A stretch of DNA of 64,000 nt from Epiperipatus broadwayi (taxonomy: Eukaryota; Onychophora; Udeonychophora; Euonychophora; Peripatidae): assembly GCA_028023455.1 (NCBI GenBank), contig JAQFVV010012400.1:13897748-13961747 (forward strand), given 5' to 3'. Of this stretch, positions 36,185 through 47,385 are shown piece by piece; within the stretch, counting starts at the first letter, position 1; each line of letters opens with the position of its first letter. The notes under the pieces are model-generated. The model had not been told where the DNA came from. It did not search any database and saw nothing but the letters and a program-made list of their open reading frames with translations. Position numbers and translations under genes: made by a program.

Positions 36185-37933
36185 TCACATACAACACTGC
36201 TGACCATCTAACTATTAATGAGTGAATAAGTATCCAGTTATTAGCTATTGTGATAAAACATGAATAAAAACCTACAAACTATTACTATCCAGCATTTATG
36301 TAATTAGCCTTATATCGTTTCTCAAAATGTTTCAGTAGAAAAGTACTGCCATTTTAACATTGCAGTGACTATTTAAAGGCTATTTTAAAGGCTTTTATAT
36401 ATATGTGCATTCTCATTAAACCATTACCAATGATCAGGTATTATAACTAGGAAGTAATATCCTATTGCTTATTTACTATCTTACATAGAGAATAGAATTT
36501 TACATGCATTCATAATTTCATGGCATTTAAAATTTTCACTATTAAAATATAAAGCAGAAAAAAATTGCATAAAGATTTCTATTAAAATGCTATTTTAACT
36601 CTAAGGCATAGCAAATAGAATAATTCTGCTAATTAACAAAAGATTCTTAAATTAATTTCCAACACAGGAAAATGAAAAGAAAAAAAAACATACACTTGTC
36701 AGAAGAGATGATGAACTACTAGATTTTATATACAATTCTTGAACTTAAAATCATCATATTACAAATTTTAAGCAGAAAGTAAACATGTATAGATAACAAT
36801 AGCAAAAACATTCATAAAACCATTTACTTCTTTACAGATATAATCATATAAGCAAAATTTATTGTGTACATTTTTAATAAATATACACATATGTATACAA
36901 GTAAAACATTAACTTACTAAATTATTAAAATACCACGATATATTTAGCATTAAATTTAAGATGCTATTTTAATAATGTGGTTATCAACAAAAACTTTTCT
37001 GTTGCATAATACTCATGAATTTTGAACTTTTACATGTGCCATTCATCATTAAAAAGCTTTGCATTAAAGGTTTTGTTAATAATTATAATTATACATTAAA
37101 TAGGCAATTAAAAACAAATGCACCATTTATAGCAATATGTTCTGAGTCTAATCTCAAAATAAAGTATAAAGATGTACATAAATATTGTAATTATTACAAG
37201 TTGTAGAATTTTAGTGATCATATGAATGTGATTTCTCTAAAATGATTATCTACTTTTCACACTCTTCAATATCGCATTTATTATTGAGAAGTCCATTTTT
37301 CTAATCTTGATAAGCTGTAATTTAGCATTTGATGGTGTAATAATGAAATTTGAAGCCAAAAAAACTCAATTTCTACATACATATATGTGTATAATAAGGA
37401 CATATAAAAAAAAAATTTTTTTATAGACATTTTTTATATTTTATTTCTATTCCAACAAATCAATTTATAGATCAAACATGATGAATAGTTTAAGACATTA
37501 AAATTTAGCCACAGAATTGTTGTTATAGCCTATTTCTTTGGATAGTTCTAAGTAAAAATACATTTAGTTTTGTAATTTTATATATCTTAAATTATTAGAT
37601 TTCACATTCCTAATAATATATAATTTACTCTTAGTTTAATAATTAATTTTTAAAAAATGTGAAGTAAATAAGTTATATTAAAACAAACCTTTTAAATAAT
37701 TTTAATATTTCTATAGTATTTCATAATACAAATATTTATTTACAATTTGGTTAGACATTTCTACTTAACATTTTAAATCTTGCAAGGCTGTGCAAATGTG
37801 TATAATAGTTATTTTCAACGAGAGAAAAGTTTAAAAAAAACTCATTATAATGAAAGTTCATTAAAGTTTATATTTAAAATTATCTGAACTATAATATTAT
37901 TGTTAAAAAATTATTATACTCTACATGTTATAT
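36185..37933. other. AT-rich stretch
   Basis: Nothing is recognised; the 63-codon frame at 37015-37206 is not protein-like enough to call. Confidence 0.6.
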
Positions 37934-38748
37934 TTAAATTTTGAAAACTTTGGTAATCATCGAACCACCACCATATCCCACTGGATGGCGCCGTTTTCAC
38001 GCTAAAACACATAAAAATGCTGTTTCTGCGGCCGACACTTTCGAACCCGCGTTTTCTATAATACGACTTTTTTGTTGTGCTACAGATTGCAGGCCGCTAT
38101 GTCGCATCTCAGTACAAGCATGTATGTTGCATCGCAGCAAATACATTTTTCAAATTCGCACAGTTTATAAAATGGTTACGGCTTGGTGAGAGGGTGTGTT
38201 TTTTTTAATTGGATGGAAATGTTGTTTTCATTGGATTTGTTTTTATTTTAAAGTATTGAAATGTTCAGATTTTGTAAAGTAATAATTAACAGACTTTTTA
38301 CACCGTAGTGTATTGAAGTTTTAAGTGGTAAATGTTGACGAGATATATGTATAAAGTGAGTTGGAATTAGGTAACGCGTGAAGTAACGTACTGTTTGTAA
38401 TATTCCACGAGACAAACAAGATTGTACCATGTGTATATTTTTGAAATAAAAAAGAGCGTTAACACAAAAATATCCAGTAAGAAAAGTACAATTGTACACT
38501 GTTTTTTTAAATGTCATAAAAAGCATATATTATAAACATGTTTAATAAGTAAAGAAGACATTTTATTATATATATTTGTTGTTGTTTAAAAAAGTTTTAG
38601 TTTCTTTCTTTTCTCCGACTACTGTTATACTTTGTTGAATATAGTTTACGTTTATTGTTATCATTTATTTTATAGATGTTAGTAAAAAAAAATATTTACA
38701 AAAATATGATTTTGATATTTTTTATTTTAGCATTACAAACAACAGAAC

Positions 38749-38815
38749 ACTAACCCTAAACCTAACCCTAAATCTAAACCTAACCCTAAAACTAACCCTA
38801 AACCTAACCGTAACA
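38749..38815 (+). repeat. Telomere-like hexamer array
   Basis: About eleven hexamers in a row, mainly TAACCC and TAAACC with single-base variants (TAAATC, TAAAAC, TAACCG). TAACCC is the complement strand of the common animal telomere repeat TTAGGG. The near-alternation of TAACCC and TAAACC suggests a dimeric unit. It sits inside the 37938-39358 element rather than at a chromosome end. Confidence 0.85.
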
Positions 38816-38839
38816 ACTTTTATTTTTAGTTGTCATTCT

Positions 38840-38985
38840 ATTTGAAATAAAAAATAGCGGTAATATCTGTTTGTCTGTAAAAAAAAATGTAAAACAAAGA
38901 CTAAAAAAGTAAAAAATAGCGATAACACAATAATATCTGTTTCTCTGTAGAAATAAAATGTAAAAGGAAGACTAAGAATTTTTAC
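38840..38985 (+). repeat. Tandem duplication of about 70 bp in TIR element
   Basis: Two units, each with AAAAAATAGCG(G/A)TAA, then TAATATCTGTTT, TCTGTA, AAATGTAAAA and GACTAA, follow one another. A third, weaker relative (GAAATAAAAAAGAGCGTTAACAC) lies at about 38443. Confidence 0.75.
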
Positions 38986-39362
38986 TTTTTATTCCGATTA
39001 TGAGTTTTTAAACAACAAAAAAAAAAAGCCGTAACCCCAGTAAAAAAATCTCCGATAGAAAATTGATTTTTCTAATAAAAAGCAAACTAAAAAAGACGAA
39101 TCAAATTGTAATTTGTTTATTTTATTTTACATTTATTATTATCATTAAATTTGTATACGTTAATAAAAAATAATATTTAAAATTAAATAATATTTAAAAA
39201 AGACGTTTTTCTTTTGTTTTTATTTTCGCATTACAAAAAACACATCGAAATGATTATAATTAACGGCCCGGGAATGATCATATTTTATAGTTTAAGCGTG
39301 AAAACTGCGCCATCAAGTGGGATATAGTGGCTATTCGACGACAACCAAAACTTTTTTTTTAA

Positions 39363-40220
39363 AAATGTTTAATTAATTTATCACTACTGTAATATTTTAA
39401 ATTATTGATAAATTGTATATTTTAAATGTAATATTAATTTATTATTTCTAGAAATCAAGAGTTTAAATATATATATGCTCAATGACAAATTAATTATCAA
39501 TTAATAATGCCCTAAATCTGTTAATCAATGCTAACCATATATTAGTAATTAATTAACTAACTGACTGGCTTTTAATCAATCAGTTGTTTGTAGCTCTAAA
39601 AAAAAATGAGACTGGAGAATCATCTGCTGAGGCCTCCTCCAAATTGGCCCATTCGTCTCACTGCAAGAAATCTATTAAATATACACAAATATGAAACTTC
39701 AACAACTAGTTATATTGAAGGAAGGAAACACAAAACTTGTAAAATGGATTCGCTAACATCATAAATACCACATATGTAAAACTGCATTATTTTGAACAAT
39801 TATCAGCTAACAATTTATTTGTTGTGCTAACACTTTATTTAAAATAAAAATTATTGTGCTGATATTACTGATATAATAATAAATCTTGATTCCATGAGTA
39901 ACTTATTAAACTTTTATCTTAAAACTAATTATAAACTTTATACTGGCCTGCTATCATGATGTTAATAGCTCTTATATTGTTAATCATGCTAAATTTTGAA
40001 AGAAAAAAAAATTGAATTATATACTCACTGAAGTAATATTTAGGAGAAGATAATTAAAGTAGATGTAAACTCTACTAATTATAAATATCTAAAATATATT
40101 TACCTTCTATTTAAAACAAACTTTTTTTGATAGCGATATACTTTTATAATTCACACTTCTATCCAATGCTTGGATAACATTACACCAATTCATAAAAAAA
40201 AAAAAAAAAAGTTTATTTTA
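39363..40220. other. AT-rich stretch with a GC-richer islet
   Basis: The islet at about 39598-39668 (GAGACTGGAGAATCATCTGC, GAGGCCTCCTCC, TTGGCCCATTCGTCTCACTG) stands out from its surroundings. It may be a fragment of a transposon or exon, but I cannot assign it. Confidence 0.45.
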
Positions 40221-40227
40221 ATATTTA

Positions 40228-40315
40228 TGTCAAAACGTTGACTGGGAAGCGAAATCGGGCCAGCTGCTTGAAAGGCACCTATACTAACCGCTAGGCCAAC
40301 ACTATTTAAATGTTT
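40228..40315 (-). repeat. tRNA-Glu-like SINE head
   Basis: Read on the minus strand, TGGCCTAGCGG fits the box A consensus at every fixed position, and CGATTTCGCTTCCCAG is a box-B-like match about 34 bases later. Between them is a plausible anticodon arm (TGCCTTTCAAGCAGC). The arrangement resembles tRNA-Glu. A long A run lies at about 40194-40210 on the plus strand, which is the wrong strand for a poly(A) tail of this orientation. This is a SINE head or tRNA pseudogene, not an intact tRNA. Confidence 0.7.
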
Positions 40316-41032
40316 TTATACTTGCAAAGTGAAATTTACTACATTCCAAGAAATTGTGTTTTGTTTTCAAGGATAATGTGAAAAATTAATCTTTTATTTA
40401 GCACCGACTTTAAAATAAAATATATTCACTGAAGTGTGTCCTATTGTGATGGGATATTTCATTTGTCTTGTGATATAAAAAAAAATAATGCTATATAAAC
40501 CTCGCATTGGGTCGGATTGTGTCAGTATGCTCTTTGTTGCCTCGGATATTGTAGCATTATTTCTTAATTTGTGATCATGAAACATTGAGACTACTACTTC
40601 ATAAAATATTCTGGATTATCACAGAATTATGATTTGAATTGGAACACTATGAAGTGTGCTTTAAAATAAGCAATTTTAGGACTAATAAACTGTCTATAAG
40701 TGGTAAAATAAGTCAGAAATTTTTCTTTAGACACAAATTTATCTTCAAGGGTTTTTTTTTATATACATGTAATACTTTTTGCTGACAATTTGTTTATAAT
40801 TTATATGTATCATGAATGGGTATTGAAGTTCTCAAAATATAGTTGCAGCATTGTATCAATAAAGGTAATATTAACATTTGGTATGGAATTGTTTAAAGAA
40901 CTTGGAGATGATGTGTGATTTTATTTATAAGTTAATTTATAATTCTTATGCCTAATTATTATATTGTGAATACAATGCGTTTTACTGGTCTTTTATATTG
41001 GTTAATAGGTATTTGACAGTATTTTCGTGTTA
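40316..41032. other. AT-rich spacer
   Basis: No feature is recognised. Confidence 0.6.
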
Positions 41033-41040
41033 TTTTAAAT

Positions 41041-41952
41041 CAGTGGTCTTCAACCTTTTCACACCTGCGGACCGGTAAAAGTAAGGATAAGATTTCGCAG
41101 ACCAGCAAAAGTTTACAGATAAATTTTTGTTGGGGGGGGGGGGGTTTGAGAAATATGTTGTCATCATTGAGACAAAAGATAGACACCAAAGTTATTTTTT
41201 GTTTGTTTTTATTTTTAAAAAAAGGTAACAGAAATTGGTTTTAAAAATAAAAGTTTTAGTATTTTAACGGTATACAAATAAAGCCAAAAAAAATATTGCC
41301 TTATAGGCCAAGAAAAAGTGGGCGTATTTTTAAACAAAAAAAAAAGAAAACGAAACTTGAAAAAGTCAAGTTTTGATCTTACTTTATTTTGGGGTGGTGG
41401 GGGGTGTATTGAGAAATACTTTGTAAAAGTTAGAAACAGAACTTATTTTTTTGGTTTTTATTTTTTAAAAAAGGTAATAAAAATTGATTTCCAAAATAAA
41501 AAGTTAAAGCCAAAAAACAAAAATAGCCTTATAGCCAAAAAAAACCCACTAAAAATGAAATATTAAAACAAAGAGTAGAAAAAATTTAAGAGATCAAAAA
41601 AAGTCATGTTACATTTTATTGTTTTAACAACGCTGACAAGCAGCTGTGATCGGCTATCAAAAGACAACCGGAGTTTGTGTAATAAAAAACTTTTTCCTAC
41701 GCCCCCCCCATAAACATCTGTGATAAATAGAAAAACAAATTAATTTATGTATGATTGATTAGATTTTGTTTTTGTTCTGTTTCTTTTTTTTCTAATAAAT
41801 GTGATGAAAAAATAAATAAAAATTGTTCATATTAATTAAAAGTTTAAAATATTATTTTGTTATTATAAACTTTCTTGCCAGTCTAGCTGCGGACCGACAG
41901 AAAACTTCTGCGGACCAGTGCCGGGCCGCGGCCCGATGGTTGAAGACCACTG
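41041..41952. mobile_element. Non-autonomous hAT (912 bp) with perfect TIR and TSD
   Basis: Ends CAGTGGTCTTCAACC and GGTTGAAGACCACTG are perfect 15-base inverted repeats. Both sides carry TTTTAAAT (41033-41040 and 41953-41960), an exact 8-bp duplication. The subterminal regions contain GCGGACC motifs in inverted arrangement. The interior holds two similar halves of about 260-270 bp, each with a G run (a 13-G run near 41133; GGGGTGGTGGGGGG near 41392), then GAGAAATA and AAAAAAGGTAA. There is no transposase. The intact ends suggest a relatively recent insertion. Confidence 0.95.
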
Positions 41953-41960
41953 TTTTAAAT

Positions 41961-44290
41961 TATGCTTTTAGATCCAATACATCATAGATGACATAAATAT
42001 GGTGTTGGGCAATTTTTATGATGGTTTATTCTTGACAAGTTTTTAGAGATTAACGACATAATACTAATGATACACTTGCATTTGTAGATAAATATGTACT
42101 TTTGACTATCCCATCATTTTGCCTATCTTGTACATTGGTATTAGCAATGAAATGTTGATGGCATATGCATCATGATCTACATCTTTATTTACTCTGGATC
42201 TCATCGGAGAATTTCGAAAATGCTAATGGCGTTAATATGGTTAACATGAATATTTGATATATATAAAGATTATGACAAAATATTCTCTGTCTAAAATTAA
42301 ATAGTATTTTTGTATAGACTCAGATAACTATATATCCTCCCCAAACTTAATGTTCTGTTGTTGGCAACATTGTCAAATATACCGATGAAAGGTTCTTATA
42401 CTAATATTACATTTAGGAAAATAGCTAGATTTTCAATACAAGAGAGAACTTTGTTTATTCATAAGTGATAAAGATTTTATGACTTTATATTAATTACTAA
42501 AATATTGTTATGAAAGATTTTATGACAATATTAATTACTAAAATATTGTTATAATTATTTTGTTTTTAATTTCATTAAAATATTTACTTATTACATTTTA
42601 TGTTATTAATAAAATATTTTAATCTTAATTTACGACATTGACATTGTCTCCGTTATCATATGCTTAATCACAAAACTCAAATCACAAAAGTAACATAATA
42701 TTGGAGTTATAAGACTACATAGTATAAAAAGGTCAAGTAATTAAAATTCTTGCAGTATAGTGTCGGAATTGCATCAATATTTAAGCTTATTTAGATTGTA
42801 TTATTTTAATTATAAGAAAATTTAATATAATCTATGAGTGAATTTCCACTTCTTATTTATAGAATTACATGTCATCACATGTCATGAAGATTAATAAATT
42901 TGTGAAGAAACTCGGAGATTAAGGAATTTGTTATTAAAAAAAAGAATTACAAATGATAAAGATAAATTGATTGTGCTGACTTTTTATTATTTCTTTTAAG
43001 TAGTTTGACAAGTTGAGCGTAAGATTATAGTAACACGTAAATATGTGAAGTATAAGAAGATTAAAATAGAAGGGTCTCATTATCAAATTATACTTTTTTA
43101 TTTATATATAGTACGATTTCAAAATAATATCTTATTGTATACAATGATGGACAATATGATTGATATAAATTAATTTATATTTATTATAAAATTGTAATGA
43201 TCAGATTTTATTGATGAATGTGATAAAGTCACATTACATTTAATATTAAATGACATTTGAAATGTTTTCATGGCTAGATGATTATAGCATCATCAGTAGA
43301 AGACTACAACAAAGAAAATTTTGAGCTATTGTGATAGCTATCAATTCTAGTTCAAATGGCTCGTCACTGAAAGTTGTAATAAACAAGTATGCTGACATAA
43401 GTATATGTATAGAAATATATTAATACATAAAAAAGCCTTAAATCAGTATTTAAATATAACTACCAAAAATTAGAAATACAGTGAAGGAATGTGTATAACA
43501 ACATATACATATATTTTTTCCTCTTTATTTTCTTTCAGTTATTTCTTTCACTATTCATATTAAATATATATTTCAATGACAATAGTGCTTTCATTTTGCA
43601 AATAGCAAAATCCAAAACTTAATTTCTCAAATTTGAAGTATTAAAATTATTATAAAACATTACACACAGAATAAAAAACAAAATCATATATAAAACATAT
43701 CAACAATAATAATAAAGTTTAAATTTATAATTAACAATTGTAAAAATAAAATAAGAATATCTCCACTCAAAATTACTACCAAGTAGAACCTATCATCTAC
43801 AGAAGCAGAAGAGTTACTTAAGAATATTGTTTTATATTTTAATCTTATATTTAAATATTTTAAAATTTTACATTTAGAAAAAAAAAACAGTGCAGATAAG
43901 ATACCACAAACACTAATGAGAGCTCTGACTAAAATTAAGTAGTATTAAGAAAATAATAGATTTCAAAATCATGACAGAAAAGGTTAAAAATCATGTTACA
44001 AAGCAGAAGCAATTTAAACAAACAATTAGTTAAAAATAGTTGCATAAACAAAATGAAATTACAAACCCAGTTTAATAAAAAAAAAAAAAATTAATTTTCA
44101 AAATTAATATCAATTTACATTAATTAATTAATTAAAATCTAAAGAGTCAATATTAGTGTTTTAAAATATAATTCCCATCTGGAGCATATTTTGTTATCCA
44201 ATATTTGAGTCAATATTAAGTAAAGCTGTAAAACATTTCACAAAATAAATCACTTTTTGCATTTTTCATAACTTTTTTAATAATGTATGA
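41961..44290. other. AT-rich stretch with a tandem duplication
   Basis: No gene is seen. At about 42465-42555 a unit with AAAGATTTTATGAC and ATTAATTACTAAAATATTGTTAT occurs twice. The remainder is AT-rich. Confidence 0.6.
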
Positions 44291-44296
44291 AAATTA

Positions 44297-44409
44297 ATTA
44301 ACAGAAGTTGATTAACTATTATTTTGAGAAAAAGATTAATATAGTTTCTAATTTCTTAATAGCAATAACTATTTAAATTAACCAATGGCTTTTTTTTTTT
44401 TTTTTTTGA
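44297..44409. repeat. Dispersed repeat D, copy 1
   Basis: About 110 bases, with ATTAATATAGTTTCTAATTT and AATAACTATTTAAATTAAC, finishing GGCTTTTTTT. A second direct copy lies at 45128-45238. Both end in a T run followed by GA, so it could be a small retroposed or tandemly separated repeat. Confidence 0.75.
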
Positions 44410-45127
44410 CAATCTAAATTTTATTTAAACTTCAAAATAAATATAAGAAAAAGCACTGAATAAATTACACAAACTTTACAAATATAATACTTTTTAAAAA
44501 AAGCATTGCTATTTTTCATTAGTTTTGAATTATTACTGGTAATTTTTTGATTTAATTAAAAAATGTTTCTCCAATGAGGTAGTTCCTTTTGCAATTTTTC
44601 TCAAGTCTAAATTAATTTAATCCAAGTTAAATTTGCCCTTTCAAAATAAGAAAATCTTAAATAAAAATATGAAATATATTTTATCAGAAGAGATGTTTCC
44701 ATAACATAATGCAAAACTGGGGAGTCATCCACTTATGTCACAATTTTTGCATCTAATATATACTGGGTATTTATTAAATAATTCAAGAATTCCATAAGCT
44801 ACAATTACATAAATAAAAATGCCTGCATACCTATATGTGTTTAGTTTTCAACTACTTGATCAACCAAAAAAAAAAGAATACATTCAATAATAAAAACTTT
44901 TCTAGTTATAAAAACTCCATATAACTTTCAATAGTATCCTAGGAAAATCCTCAAAGTAAATTTAACCATTTTTTTTATATTGTAAATATTTTTATTGCAG
45001 ATCACCAATGTGATAGTAGTGGCAGTACACAAAAGTTTTGTCTCAATTGGCCAGATTAGATACCCCCCCCCACCATATTTCACCCTCATTACTTTTCTTA
45101 TTTAAGAATTATCTATCTTTTTTTTCT
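44410..45127. other. AT-rich spacer between two repeat D copies
   Basis: No gene is recognised. A C run (ACCCCCCCCCACC) is at about 45062. Confidence 0.6.
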
Positions 45128-45238
45128 ACCCATTAACAGATGTTGAATAACTATTATTTCGAGAAAAAGTTAATATAGTTTCTAATTTTTTAATAGTAAT
45201 AACTATTTAAATTAACTAATGGCTTTTTTTTTTTTTGA
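45128..45238. repeat. Dispersed repeat D, copy 2
   Basis: Direct repeat of 44297-44409 with roughly ten differences, again ending GGCTTTTTTTTT. The 0.83-kb spacing could suggest paired repeats of one element, but no coding sequence lies between and no target duplication was found. Confidence 0.75.
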
Positions 45239-45725
45239 TTACCTTAAGCTACTCTATATATTAATGCAACTAATGCAATAAAGTAAATATTTTGAACCAA
45301 AATAAATTTCTTTTAAAATTATTGGATAAAATTATTGTAATCAAGTATTTTTAGTAGTAATAATAATAATATATATAGATGGCATATTTTAAAGAAATAT
45401 ATGATTGCCTTAAAATGTATATGGATTTATATGAAGATTTATAAAAAATCAAACAATAATAGAATGGTAGCTGTAGATGTTTAATTTTTATATTCATGTA
45501 TTTATAATGTGTAAATTAATACAAACAAGATACAGTGAAGTTGTGATATGCATTATATCAAGATACATTTTTTTTAAGTATACATTACCCCCAAAAATAA
45601 AAATGTAAATAAAAAATAAAAATAATAAATTTTTAATTTTAGTACATTTTATGAATCTCACAATATGGCAGCAATATTTTTTTTTTTCATCTTCGAGCAT
45701 CCTTGCTAAAATTAATAATGCTCCC
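45239..45725. other. AT-rich spacer
   Basis: No supported feature; the minus-strand frame at 45494-45727 is hydrophobic low-complexity sequence. Confidence 0.55.
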
Positions 45726-45740
45726 AAACAATACTAGGTT

Positions 45741-45820
45741 GTCAAGCATTGGTGGCCTAGTCGTTAGCATAGCTGGCCCGGGTTCGCTTCCCAGTGAACA
45801 CATTTGACATATGAAAAAAA
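45741..45820 (+). repeat. Short tRNA-Glu-like SINE with poly(A) and 15-bp TSD
   Basis: TGGCCTAGTCG (45753-45763) fits the box A consensus and GGGTTCGCTTCCC (about 45780-45792) is a near box B. The 3' end is an A run. It is flanked by AAACAATACTAGGTT (45726-45740) and AAACAATACCAGGTT (45821-45835), matching at 14 of 15 bases. Compared with 40228-40315 the region between the boxes is about 16 bases shorter, so the anticodon arm is partly deleted. At 80 bp it is an unusually short but complete retroposed unit. Confidence 0.9.
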
Positions 45821-45835
45821 AAACAATACCAGGTT

Positions 45836-46254
45836 ATTTATTAACAAAATTTTCTTCATGTTAACTCATAAATTTAATAAATTTTACAGATCTTTATGAT
45901 TTGCAATAAGGTAGCTATTGTTTTTTGAGCCCCTCACTTGTTGCAATCTTAAAGTTTTGCTCTAGCTCTTTTATTAGCTATGTTAGAATTCTTTATGTTA
46001 ATGAAAATCAAAGCATGTGTTTTCTTTCTTCAATTTTTTCGGTAGTTTTCTATTCTCTCATGTCAGCTGTTTTATGGTGTTGATGCTAATCAAAAACACG
46101 TGCATATTACGATTCTGGGCCGGCCTGTGATTCTATCTATATAAATATCGGCTTTTTTAATTTTGTAATAGGAAATTAAAGATACTAATAGTAAATAATA
46201 TTACTTTTTAAAAATCAAAAATTTAGAAATTCACATTAAATTTAAAAATCATAC
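45836..46254. other. Spacer with a GC-richer patch
   Basis: Mostly AT-rich. A patch near 46105-46150 (ATTCTGGGCCGGCCTGTGAT) precedes the minisatellite and may mark the start of the element that contains it. Confidence 0.45.
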
Positions 46255-47385
46255 GCGAATAATTGATGTTTTAATTAATCATAAAATGGGTTGTTTTTGT
46301 TTGTGTGTATCTATAAAAAGTTACAGTATTTTTTTTAATAGAAAATAATACGCAATTATACATTTTTCAATTTACACAAAATTTCTACATTCATGCTAAA
46401 TTTAAAAATGATACCAGAGTAATTTGCTTTTTTTTTTTGACAGTAACTAATCAGAAAGTGGGGTTTTTTTTGTTAGTGTGTATATATAAAAAGTACCGTT
46501 CTTTAAATATTACATTTAAAAATAATACAAGACTATTTTGCAATTTTTTTTTTTTTTTGGACAGTAATGAATCAGAAAATGGATGGTTTTTGTTAGTGTG
46601 TAGATATCAAACGTAATATTATTAAAATACCAAATTTAAAAATGTTACCTGAATAACTTTTTTTTTTGGTATTGACAGTAATTAATCAGAAAGTGGGTTT
46701 TATTTTCTTTGTGTGAAAGTTACGGTCTTTTTTGAATAGAAAATGATACTTTTTGAATAGAAAATGATACGCAATTCTACATTATTCAATTTACCCACAA
46801 TATTTAAAAATTCACACTAAATTTTCAAATGATACCCAACTAATTTGTTTTTTTTTTGGACAATAATTAATCAGAAAGTGGATTCTTTTTGTTAGTGTGT
46901 GTATATAAAAAGGACCCTCATTGAAATACTCAATTTACAAATGATACTAGACTAATTTGCCCCTTTTTTTTTTTTTTGATAGTAAGGAATCAAAAAGTAG
47001 GTTCTTTTTGTTAGTGTGTACATATATAAAAAGGTACCGTTATTTAAATACTAAATTTAAAAATGATACCCGACTATTTTGCATTTTTTTTGGACAGTAA
47101 TTAATCAGAAAGTGGGTTCTTTTTGTTATTGTGTATATATAAAAAGTACCGTAATTCAAATACATTTAAAAATCAAACCCAACTAATTTGCTTTTCTTTT
47201 TTTTTTTGGACAGAAATTAATCAGAAACTGGGTTGTTTTTGTTAATCTGTGTACATATAAAAACTAATCTCATTTAAATAATAAATGTAAAAATAATACC
47301 TGACTAATTTTCTTTTTTTTTTTTGGACAGTAATTAATAATCAGACACTGGGTTGTTTTTGTTTGTGCATATATATCAAAAGCAT
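46255..47385 (+). repeat. Minisatellite of about nine units
   Basis: The recurring core is a T run, then GGACAGTAATTAATCAGAAA, GTGGGTT, (C/G)TTTTTGTTAGTGTGTATATA, AAAAGTACCGT, a TTTAAATA block and AAATGATACCCGACTAATTTGC. The ATCAGAAA core occurs at about 46278 (variant), 46450, 46570, 46688, 46870, 46988, 47103, 47220 and 47342. Spacing is about 115-120 bp with two longer steps of about 175-185 bp that carry an extra block (ACGCAATTNTACATT). Units differ by scattered substitutions, so the array is not recently homogenised. Confidence 0.9.

Larger units (their letters stand above)
37938..39358. mobile_element. Terminal-inverted-repeat element of uncertain superfamily
   Basis: The left end includes CATATCCCACTGGATGGCGC then CGTTTTCACGCTAAAA. 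The complement of the right end includes CTATATCCCACTTGATGGCGC (first 20 informative bases shared) then AGTTTTCACGCTTAAA, so terminal inverted repeats extend over about 60 bases at roughly 80% identity by eye. TTAA lies just outside both ends (37934-37937 and 39359-39362), compatible with a piggyBac- or Kolobok-like target, but TTAA is common in such AT-rich DNA. No transposase is seen. The interior is CpG-richer than the surroundings and carries a telomere-like array (38749-38815) and a further tandem duplication. Confidence 0.75.

Noticed and set aside
40228-40315. Functional tRNA-Glu gene
   Set aside because: The acceptor stem does not close properly and box B departs from the consensus; it is better explained as a SINE head or pseudogene.
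44297-45238. LTR retrotransposon with 110-bp LTRs
   Set aside because: No coding sequence, primer-binding site or polypurine tract lies between the repeats, and no target duplication was seen.
46255-47385. Regularly spaced repeats suggestive of a CRISPR array
   Set aside because: Units are long and continuous with no unique spacers, the repeats are diverged, and the whole window is animal DNA.
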